NCBI RefSeq assembly: GCF_014639535.1
Contig: NZ_BMGA01000005.1
Span: 73,455-137,454, forward strand
From: Flavobacterium palustre
GTDB taxonomy: Bacteria; Bacteroidota; Bacteroidia; Flavobacteriales; Flavobacteriaceae
Reading direction: 5' to 3'
Length of the DNA stretch: 64,000 nucleotides
Below, one piece after another: positions 39,201-45,494 of the stretch. Below the pieces are notes generated by a model. That model worked only from the letters and a program-made list of their open reading frames with translations. It made no database searches and was not told where the DNA came from. Positions within the stretch are counted from its first letter, which is position 1. Every line of letters begins with the position of its first letter. The translations under genes were made by a program, and so were the position numbers.

Positions 39201-39572
39201 GTCGTTTCTATAACAAGAAACGTGTCCGTCAGGAATAATTGGATTATGAAATTGTGTAATCTGAATATTTTTCGGGTTATCCGGATACTCATAATGCTTT
39301 CTATCCCAGGAAATCACTTCATTACTAAATGAAGAATCCACTGCTTTTCCGAAATAAATAGCCTTAGTAACCGCTTCTTTATTTACTGCAGGCAAAACCC
39401 CCATTTGTCCGGTACAAACCGAACATATATTTTGGTTAGGTGTTTCTATTTCCTGATTTGGACAGGAACAAAACAACTTGGTTTTGGTATTCAATCGAAC
39501 GTGTGTTTCCAGTCCGATAACCAATTCTAAATCGTGGGCTTTAATAGCCGCCGTTAATTGTTCCAATTCCAT
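36243..39572 (-). CDS. gatB/aspS: GatB-AspS fusion: amidotransferase subunit B joined to aspartyl-tRNA synthetase
   Basis: One open frame of 1109 codons. Residues 1-484 are a complete GatB: zinc cysteines 35, 37, 50, 53; '[18 protein letters not shown]'; '[15 protein letters not shown]'; helical/YqeY tail from about 345. Residues about 484-516 are a charged Glu/Lys/Ser linker. Residues 517-1109 are a complete bacterial AspRS: anticodon OB fold ('[21 protein letters not shown]'), motif 2 ('[21 protein letters not shown]'), GAD insertion, motif 3 ('[19 protein letters not shown]'). AspRS makes Asp-tRNA; with GatA/GatC, GatB amidates Asp-tRNA(Asn) or Glu-tRNA(Gln). The start codon overlaps the gatA stop (TAATG), so translation is coupled. 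His547 in RDHG suggests a non-discriminating AspRS. The linker and intact domains argue against an assembly error. Confidence 0.95.
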   Translation of the reverse strand: [1109 protein letters not shown]

Positions 39573-40969
39573 TATATTGTATCTTTTAAGAAGTTTGCAA
39601 ATTGCAATACTAATTCATCATTATTTTTTGCTGCAGTAATCTGCAATCCTGTAGTTGTTCCCTGTGGCACAGTGATAGTTGGCAATTGCCCTAAACTAAA
39701 ACCTACTGTATAAGCATCAGACAAATACATCGCCAAAGGATCTTTTAAACTGTCTCCAATTTTAGGAGGCGTACTAGGAGTAACCGGAGATAAAATTACA
39801 TCCACTTCCTCGAAATCTTTACTGAAATTTTCAGAAATCTGATCTCTTAAAGCCAATCCTTTCAAATAAATCTCATCCGAGAATCCCTGAGACAAAACCT
39901 GGTTTCCACCTACAATTCTGCGTTTCGTTTCTTCTGAGAAATTTTCAGAACGCGTCACTGCATAAGTATCAATTAAATTTTCTCCTTCAATACGGTTTCC
40001 GTAATTCGTTCCGTCTAAACGGGATAAATTCGAAGCCGTTTCAGCCATTGCCAGCGTATAATAAGTAGAAACTAAAATATCCGATTTAAAGAAATCCAAT
40101 TCTTTTACCTCAATTCCCTTAGCTTTTATTTTTTCGATGCTGGCTAAGAAATCTGCTTTTATCTTCGCATCAATAGCTTCGCTTTCGATAAAGTTTTTAA
40201 AATAACCAACTGTTTTCACAGCAGAAGTTGCAATTGCATCTTCACTTATTTCTGATGAAGCGATTGAAGTCTGATCTTTTGGATCTTTTCCGCTCATCAC
40301 ATTTAGTACAATTCGAATATCTTCAATTGATTTTGCCAATGGACCCACACAATCGGTAGAAGACGCATAAGCCATCAATCCGTATCTTGAAATTCTTCCG
40401 TATGTTGGCTTTAAACCATAAATATGATTGTATCCGGCAGGCTGACGAATAGAACCTCCTGTATCTCCACCAATAGAAAACACCGTATATTCTTTAGCCA
40501 CATTCACAGCCGATCCTCCACTCGATCCTCCACCTACTAATTCCGGATTGATTGCATTTTTAACCGCACCAAAAATGGTATTCTCACTGGATGAACCATG
40601 ACCAAAACTATCGCAGTTTTCTTTTGCTAACGGAATAGCACCTGCATCCAACAATTTTTGAATGGCAGTAGCCGTGTAAGGTGATTTATAATTTCTAAGC
40701 AATTCAGAACTTGCAGTGGTGTAAGTTCCCTGAACCATATACACATCTTTGATTCCGAAAGGTATTCCTTCCAGTAAACCGATGGTTTCTCCGTTTGCAA
40801 TCTTAGCATCCACTTTAGCTGCTAGTTCCAAAGCCAAAGTATCCAATACAGAATTTACAGAGTTATAGGTATTTTGCTTAAGCAAGTCTAATTTTTCCTG
40901 TACTAAAGCCGTACAGCTTATTTGTTTGGACACCAATTGTTGGTGTATTTTTTTTATCTGAGATTCCAT
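39572..40969 (-). CDS. gatA: Asp/Glu-tRNA amidotransferase subunit A
   Basis: Amidase-signature glutaminase subunit of 465 residues that releases ammonia from glutamine for GatB. The Ser-cisSer-Lys triad is visible: Lys74 in 'PFGIKD', Ser149 in 'GGGSSGGSA' and Ser173 in 'GGDTGGSIRQP'; 'HIYGLKPTYGRISRYGLMAYASS' and 'GPLAKS' follow. Family spacing (75 and 24 residues) is exact. The gene ends in the A of the gatB::aspS start codon. Upstream, 136 bases with two hairpins separate it from the gatC-like gene. Some positions differ from housekeeping GatA (ENCDSFGHGSSSEN for the usual TNMDEFAMGSSTEN), which fits a diverged paralogue. Confidence 0.93.
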   Translation of the reverse strand: MESQIKKIHQQLVSKQISCTALVQEKLDLLKQNTYNSVNSVLDTLALELAAKVDAKIANGETIGLLEGIPFGIKDVYMVQGTYTTASSELLRNYKSPYTATAIQKLLDAGAIPLAKENCDSFGHGSSSENTIFGAVKNAINPELVGGGSSGGSAVNVAKEYTVFSIGGDTGGSIRQPAGYNHIYGLKPTYGRISRYGLMAYASSTDCVGPLAKSIEDIRIVLNVMSGKDPKDQTSIASSEISEDAIATSAVKTVGYFKNFIESEAIDAKIKADFLASIEKIKAKGIEVKELDFFKSDILVSTYYTLAMAETASNLSRLDGTNYGNRIEGENLIDTYAVTRSENFSEETKRRIVGGNQVLSQGFSDEIYLKGLALRDQISENFSKDFEEVDVILSPVTPSTPPKIGDSLKDPLAMYLSDAYTVGFSLGQLPTITVPQGTTTGLQITAAKNNDELVLQFANFLKDTI

Positions 40970-40979
40970 TTTATATTGT

Positions 40980-40998
40980 ACTCATATTTTATATGAGT
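40980..40998. promoter_or_regulatory. Short hairpin just upstream of gatA
   Basis: ACTCATAT (40980-40987) and ATATGAGT (40991-40998) form an 8-bp stem with a 3-base loop, eleven bases before the gatA ATG. It could act as an operator or an mRNA hairpin; nothing else supports either. Confidence 0.35.
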
Positions 40999-41027
40999 TT
41001 TAATTTTACAATTAATTTTCAAAAAAT

Positions 41028-41085
41028 AAACCATTAAGAAATTAAGCTCCATTAAGCCTTAATTAACTAAACTTCTTAATGGTTT
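41028..41085 (-). terminator. Terminator-like hairpin between gatC and gatA
   Basis: Perfect 13-bp arms AAACCATTAAGAA (41028-41040) and TTCTTAATGGTTT (41073-41085) enclose 32 bases containing further ATTAAG repeats. On the minus strand the stem is followed by ATTTTTTG, so it may terminate or attenuate transcription inside the gat operon. Confidence 0.55.
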
Positions 41086-41105
41086 AAAATCAAAAGATAT
41101 TTTTT

Positions 41106-41375
41106 TTAACTCTCAATAACTTTAGCAACAACTAAAAAACCATTTTTCTTGTTCGGGAAGTTTTCCAAAATAAGTTCTTTTTCAATAGCCGAACTCTCTA
41201 CCACAACATCTTCTCTTAAATCACTTACTGACACACAATTACGATTGACATTATTTACAGCATTATTATTTGATGGCTGTGCATTTTTAATCACATCAAA
41301 TAATTGGTTCACACTCTCGGAAGGCTGTGCTCCTTTAATACTCGACAAAACGTCGACTGTCATTATTTTACTCAT
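41106..41375 (-). CDS. gatC: Divergent, short GatC-like subunit
   Basis: Protein of 89 residues. The C-terminal half, 'VSVSDLREDVVVESSAIEKELILENF' followed by 'PNKKNGFLVVAKVIES', lines up with GatC (LRED, the 'ALKNAPE...DGFFKVPKVIE' pattern). GatC wraps round GatA and steadies its contact with GatB. The N-terminal half is unlike typical GatC: the first helix (usually EEVEHIAKLARLEL) is missing and is replaced by 'VLSSIKGAQPSESVNQLFDVIKNAQPSNNNAVNN', which is Asn-rich. The ATG was chosen over an upstream TTG. It lies 136 bases before gatA on the same strand. Context and C-terminus support the call; the N-terminus makes it less than certain. Confidence 0.68.
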   Translation of the reverse strand: MSKIMTVDVLSSIKGAQPSESVNQLFDVIKNAQPSNNNAVNNVNRNCVSVSDLREDVVVESSAIEKELILENFPNKKNGFLVVAKVIES

Positions 41376-41556
41376 AATTTTATGTAGTTTTAAAGTCAAA
41401 CTTTTAAGCTCGCGAAATTACAAAAAGTTTTATTAGGGAATGGTGTTTTTTTAAATGATTTCAAATACTTAAGAGTCATAGAAAAAAAAAGAACCTATTC
41501 TATATTTTCAATCAAATACTTTATTTCAAGAATATATCCTAATTAGAAAAATTGCT

Positions 41557-41970
41557 TTATAAAATACTACTCAAATATTCCTCAGCCGTCATAATTGGAA
41601 TTGTAGAGTTCTTAAAATCTTTTCCATTTCTAGTTATAATAATGGAACAATTAGCTTGTAAAGCGGTAAAATATTGAACAGCATCTTCAAAATCCTTGAA
41701 ACTAGAATTTAGCCCTTTTTCAATAGTTTTTTCATCCACTTCACAAACTTCACAGATTATTTTAAACTTTCGAAGTTTATTCAAAACAGATTCAGAAGAT
41801 TCAAATCTATTTAAAACATAATCTATTGTTGTGAAAGAAAGAGGAGAAGCAACTAAAGTAATTTTTCCCATATCTGCTAAAGTAGCAATCTTAGCAATTG
41901 AATCAAAAAACGGAATTCTTTCTCCTAACAAATCTAATATTACATTTGTATCTAAAAAAAGTCGTGTCAT
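41557..41970 (-). CDS. PIN-domain toxin (VapC-like)
   Basis: Probable ribonuclease toxin of 137 residues. The PIN fold is indicated by 'FLDTNVILDLLGER' with Asp7 near the N-terminus, a central acidic pair in 'SFKDFEDAVQYFTAL', and 'SIIITRNGKDFKNSTIPIMTAEEYL' at the end, together forming the metal-binding acidic cluster. Such toxins cut tRNA or rRNA and are held inactive by the antitoxin encoded upstream, here overlapping by four bases. The target is unknown. A convincing but small TA module of the kind often spread by transfer. Confidence 0.9.
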   Translation of the reverse strand: MTRLFLDTNVILDLLGERIPFFDSIAKIATLADMGKITLVASPLSFTTIDYVLNRFESSESVLNKLRKFKIICEVCEVDEKTIEKGLNSSFKDFEDAVQYFTALQANCSIIITRNGKDFKNSTIPIMTAEEYLSSIL

Positions 41971-42215
41971 TTGTATTTTTGATCTAAATAATCAGCACGG
42001 TCTTTTTTATAATCATAATCGGCAGGAATTTCAACTCCAGAAGAAAGACTTTTTACAAAAGGAGAAATTTCCAAACCATCATGTGGCTTCTCTGAAGTCA
42101 AAGAATTAAGATAATTTTCTATCAATCTAGATAAACTTAATTTCTTTTCAGAAGCATATAACTTTGCTTTTTCAATTACATCTTGATTAAGCTTTAATGT
42201 GAGTTTAGTATCCAT
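41967..42215 (-). CDS. Antitoxin, DUF6364/VapB-like ribbon-helix-helix
   Basis: Protein of 82 residues. The N-terminal 'KLTLKLNQDVIEKAKLYASEKKLSLSRLIENYL' is a ribbon-helix-helix DNA-binding motif; the rest ('ISPFVKSLSSGVEIPADYDYKKDRADYLDQKYK') is the toxin-wrapping tail typical of DUF6364 antitoxins. It overlaps the PIN toxin gene by four bases, ensuring coupled translation. The promoter (CAAATATA at 42235-42242, read TATATTTG on the minus strand, with TTG 17 bases beyond) lies about 20 bases upstream and is flanked by ACGT-containing half sites (TATACGTAC and AAACGTAAC) that could be its operator. Confidence 0.88.
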   Translation of the reverse strand: MDTKLTLKLNQDVIEKAKLYASEKKLSLSRLIENYLNSLTSEKPHDGLEISPFVKSLSSGVEIPADYDYKKDRADYLDQKYK

Positions 42216-42297
42216 ACCTAAAGTTTTATACGTACAAATATATTAATTTTAAACGTAACAAACATTTCTTTTAGTCATTTTTTACAATTTCGCATCA

Positions 42298-42747
42298 CTA
42301 TTCAACTTTCTCAATCAAATACTTTGTACCGTTAATTTCAAAAGTAAATCCCACGGAATTTCCCATTAATTTATTCCCTAATGGCGATTGTGGTGACAAA
42401 GCAATTACATTAATTCCGTCAATAGTAATTTTTGGCAAAGCCAAAGACAGATATAAATAAATCCCGTTCGCTTTTACCAAACTTCCTAAAGCGATTGTTT
42501 TCGCCACTATTGAAGCATCAATTTTGTCTAAAACTGCTTTTTGTTCCAAAACCTCTCGTAGTTTAGTATTGAATTTTTCCTGTTCCAGATCCATCATCGA
42601 CAAAGCCGTTTCATGTTTATCGCCAGCCGAACCTTTAGCATCATTTTTAGAATCTTCGGTCAAAGCTGAAATCATATCGCGAAAAGCATCAATTCTGTCT
42701 TCAACTAATCGGCTGTAATATTGATGTATTTTTTGTTTGAAAGTCAT
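42298..42747 (-). CDS. Gre-factor-like protein
   Basis: Protein of 149 residues resembling the transcription-cleavage factors GreA/GreB in part. The C-terminal half ('KTIALGSLVKANGIYLYLSLALPKITIDGINVIALSPQSPLGNKLMGNSVGFTFEINGTKYLIEKV') follows the Gre C-terminal FKBP-like pattern, with 'SPLGNKLMGNSVG' its best-conserved part. The N-terminal half is helical and contains 'GSAGDKHETALSMMDLEQEKF', like Gre/Rnk relatives, but lacks the full coiled-coil tip with its two acidic residues. A role on RNA polymerase is an inference. Similar proteins are often mislabelled as an acyl carrier protein synthase in databases, which I do not accept. Confidence 0.7.
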   Translation of the reverse strand: MTFKQKIHQYYSRLVEDRIDAFRDMISALTEDSKNDAKGSAGDKHETALSMMDLEQEKFNTKLREVLEQKAVLDKIDASIVAKTIALGSLVKANGIYLYLSLALPKITIDGINVIALSPQSPLGNKLMGNSVGFTFEINGTKYLIEKVE

Positions 42748-42941
42748 TTGAAGTATTTAACCGCAAAGTAAGCAAAGTTTTTCGCAAGGGTTGCAATGCT
42801 ATTTAAAAAGTTGAAACACTAATTCAATTCCCACATAATCTCAAACTATTTTATTGGTATTTGAAATTCTTAACCAATCGGGAAACAATTTTTATTTAAC
42901 TTCGTAAAAGAATCATTACTAATCTTATCTTTTTAATCACT

Positions 42942-43487
42942 ATGAAAAAATTAAAATTTATTTCTGCAATCGCTTTCGGTTTCTTATTACTATTAGCCAC
43001 AGAAACACAGGCTCAAAAATTTCCGGGTCTGGACAAAAGTCCGTTAGATCAGGCTTTATTTCCTGCCGATAATAAAATTCCGGTAAAAACAGCCAAAATA
43101 ATTTACAGCCGTCCACAGTTGAAAGGACGTTCGCTAAGCGAATTGGCTCCTGCCGGAAAAGTATGGAGAACCGGTGCTAATGAAGCTACCGAAATTACAT
43201 TCTACAAGGATGTTATGCTTGGAAAAACCAAAATCAAATCGGGAACTTATTCCTTATATACTATTCCAGAACAAGACAACTACACTATTATCATCAACAA
43301 AAGTATTAATGTTTGGGGCGCTTACAACTACAAGGCTGAAAATGATGTTGCCCGATTAGTTGTTCCTGTAACTCAGGCAGAAGAATCTCTGGAAGCACTT
43401 TCAATGGTTTTTACTCCAGCCGAAAAAGGTATGGTTCTAAACATTGGATGGGACAAAATGCGTATCGCTATTCCGTTTACAGAATAA
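42942..43487 (+). CDS. DUF2911 family secreted protein
   Basis: Exported protein of 181 residues. The signal peptide (about 1-24) ends TQAQ. The mature part matches DUF2911: 'AKIIYSRPQLKGRSLSELAPAGKVWRTGANEATEITFYKDVMLGKTKIKSGTYSLYTIPEQDNYTIIIN' and 'WDKMRIAIPF'. The family is common in Bacteroidota as a single periplasmic beta domain; no activity is known. A weak -7-like box (TAACTTCG, about 42898) precedes it. It is followed by a long inverted-repeat element shared with the converging barrel gene. Confidence 0.9.
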   Translation: MKKLKFISAIAFGFLLLLATETQAQKFPGLDKSPLDQALFPADNKIPVKTAKIIYSRPQLKGRSLSELAPAGKVWRTGANEATEITFYKDVMLGKTKIKSGTYSLYTIPEQDNYTIIINKSINVWGAYNYKAENDVARLVVPVTQAEESLEALSMVFTPAEKGMVLNIGWDKMRIAIPFTE

Positions 43488-43496
43488 AGCTTTTTT

Positions 43497-43589
43497 AACC
43501 GCAAGGCCGTCAAGCCATATAAAAAAGGCGCAAGCATCACAGATTAAAATCTTTGTGAACCTTGCGCCTTCTTCGCGTCCTTTGCGGTT
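43497..43589. repeat. Nested inverted-repeat element (AACCGCAAGG type)
   Basis: Outer arms AACCGCAAGG (43497-43506) and CCTTTGCGGTT (43579-43589) enclose perfect inner arms AAGGCGCAAG (43525-43534) and CTTGCGCCTT (43561-43570), with a further CACAGAT/ATCTTTGTG pair inside. No ORF. It lies between convergent genes and could serve as a terminator in both directions. Its right edge touches the barrel gene's stop codon region. Confidence 0.78.
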
Positions 43590-43594
43590 AAATG

Positions 43595-45349
43595 TTAAAA
43601 ATCGAATTTGTAATTCGCCCCTACCATCACCTGAAAACCCTGTACAGGATAATTCAGCCATTTTTGATAAGAATTATTAGTCATGTTATTCAACTTAATA
43701 AATCCTGTTAGCTGGGCATTGTATTTATACCCCACATGAGAATTCAAATCAAAATAACTGCCTAATTTCACTGGCGACAAAACCACTGCTGCATCAGTAT
43801 TACTTTGTAAATCTTTACGTTCTCCCACATAAAATACCTTAACTCCGGCATACCATTTTGGTGTAATATTAAAATCTATGGATGAATTAACTTCAACAGA
43901 CGGCAAATTCCAAGCTTCTTGCTCATTACTATTTTTATAACTACTAAAAGTTCCTCCAATTCCAAAACTCACATTTTCGGAAAAATCAGCTTTCAAATCC
44001 CCTGAAAAGCGAAAGGTTCGCACATCGTCATAAACCACCTGAAATGAATTTCCAAAAGCATAATCTTCATTAGTTGTATTCTCAGTATAATCATTACTTC
44101 TAAACAAAGCCTTATTTCTTTCATTGGTATATGCACCACGAATATTATAACTTACACTTGAGGCTAATTTTCCTTTTAAACCGGCAAAAACATCGTATTG
44201 TCTATCGGTAGGCATAATGGCTAAAGTTGGCGACAAAAACGGATTTTCTTTCACAAAATCGGCATAAGAATTTTGCTCTAAACTTCCTTCGGCTCCGGCA
44301 TAAAAAATCATCAAATCCTCAACAACCGGATAAGCAACGCTCACATTTGGGTATATTAAAAACTTATTATCATTTCCCATTTTATCGATACTGTAAAACA
44401 ACGAAGCACCTAATTTTACATCCCAGCCATTTTCCTGAATATTCAAACTAGGAGAAATCCCCAAATTAGTAAAACCATATTTTAGTTTCTCTGTATTGGT
44501 ATTGTCATAATTTTTTTCGAAAGTTCCCCCCACATAATCCACAGTAATATCCGTTGTAACAAATTGACCGCCCAGATCAAATTGTAACTTTGGTTTAGCG
44601 TAGAAACGGTTTTCAGCTGAGTCGAAACTATCTGCAAAATGATTGAATTTCACTGCCATTTCTTTAAAAAACCCTTCAGAAAAATCAAGTTTTCCTCCTA
44701 AAGAAATCCCGTTATAAACATGTTTTGAATCAATGCTTCCTATCAAATTATTTCTGTCGGCAGCAGACAATGTACTTCCAAAATCCATTGGCAAACCATA
44801 CCAATTATACACTTGATTTTGGTATCCTAAATCAATATTCCAGGACATTTTATCATAATTAGCACCATAAGTCACATCCAATGCCGTATCATAAAACCAA
44901 TCATCTAATTTTATATTATTAATCCCTCCCTGAGATGAAAAATGACGAAACATTCCTCCCACATAATCATTTTTTTCTAATTCCTGATTGACAAACAACT
45001 CTGCGTTAAGTGTTCCGTAATTTCCAATTGCCAAAGTAGCGTAATTGTTAAAAAACTTTTCTTTTGATTCCTTTTCCACACCTTCAGCCTTCCCTTTGGC
45101 AGGCGTAAAAGTCGAAGCCACCGGAAAAGAAAAAATGCTATATTTTATCGTTTCTTTTTTAGCATTACCGGCATCATCAAGAACAGGAGATTCCTGAATT
45201 TTAGAAGCATCTGATATTGTTGGTGTATATGATTTTACAATATTTACCTCTTCTGAACCAATGGCGTTGTCTTTCTTTTGGGCAAAAGAAAATTGAAACA
45301 GCATTAGAAAAAGTAACAGGCTTATTTTTTTTGAGAAATTAAACTTCAT
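43595..45349 (-). CDS. Outer-membrane beta-barrel protein, TonB-receptor-like without plug
   Basis: Predicted outer-membrane protein of 584 residues. The signal peptide (about 1-23) ends FSFAQ. There is no carboxypeptidase-like or plug domain before the barrel, unlike a normal TonB-dependent receptor; a short linker ('NIVKSYTPTISDASKIQESPVLDD') leads straight into barrel strands. The C-terminus 'GFQVMVGANYKFDF' is a typical barrel end, and the last strands resemble TonB receptors ('FDLNSHVGYKYNAQLTGFIKLNNMTNNSYQKW'). It is 146 bases downstream of the TPR gene on the same strand, and this pairing is common in flavobacteria as I recall. The substrate is unknown. Confidence 0.85.
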   Translation of the reverse strand: MKFNFSKKISLLLFLMLFQFSFAQKKDNAIGSEEVNIVKSYTPTISDASKIQESPVLDDAGNAKKETIKYSIFSFPVASTFTPAKGKAEGVEKESKEKFFNNYATLAIGNYGTLNAELFVNQELEKNDYVGGMFRHFSSQGGINNIKLDDWFYDTALDVTYGANYDKMSWNIDLGYQNQVYNWYGLPMDFGSTLSAADRNNLIGSIDSKHVYNGISLGGKLDFSEGFFKEMAVKFNHFADSFDSAENRFYAKPKLQFDLGGQFVTTDITVDYVGGTFEKNYDNTNTEKLKYGFTNLGISPSLNIQENGWDVKLGASLFYSIDKMGNDNKFLIYPNVSVAYPVVEDLMIFYAGAEGSLEQNSYADFVKENPFLSPTLAIMPTDRQYDVFAGLKGKLASSVSYNIRGAYTNERNKALFRSNDYTENTTNEDYAFGNSFQVVYDDVRTFRFSGDLKADFSENVSFGIGGTFSSYKNSNEQEAWNLPSVEVNSSIDFNITPKWYAGVKVFYVGERKDLQSNTDAAVVLSPVKLGSYFDLNSHVGYKYNAQLTGFIKLNNMTNNSYQKWLNYPVQGFQVMVGANYKFDF

Positions 45350-45375
45350 ATTTCTTGTTTTTTATTTTGGTGAAA

Positions 45376-45480
45376 AGAAAAGAGAAAAAAGAATATAGAA
45401 AAGAGACTAAACGGTAAATTCAAGCTATGTTCTTTCTGTCCTTACTTCTATTCTCTTGTCTATATTCTTATTTCTATTCT
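45376..45480. repeat. Imperfect AG-rich inverted repeat
   Basis: A purine-rich arm (45376-45406, AGAAAAGAGAAAAAAG...) is inverse to a pyrimidine-rich arm (45452-45480, TCTCTTGTCTATATTC...) with few mismatches. It fills the gap between the TPR gene and the barrel gene. No ORF. Possibly an eroded mobile element or a processing hairpin. Confidence 0.55.
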
Positions 45481-45494
45481 CTAACTTCTAACTT

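Noticed and set aside
36243-39572. GatB-AspS fusion as an assembly or frameshift artefact
   Set aside because: Both halves are complete, a low-complexity linker of normal type joins them, and a partner gatA and GatC-like gene lie upstream; a chance merge would more likely leave a truncated domain. Raw reads should still confirm it.
42298-42747. 3-oxoacyl-ACP synthase, a label I recall for similar proteins
   Set aside because: No ketosynthase motif and far too short; the C-terminus fits the Gre domain.
43595-45349. Classical TonB-dependent receptor
   Set aside because: No plug domain or carboxypeptidase-like domain precedes the barrel, so only the barrel similarity is claimed.
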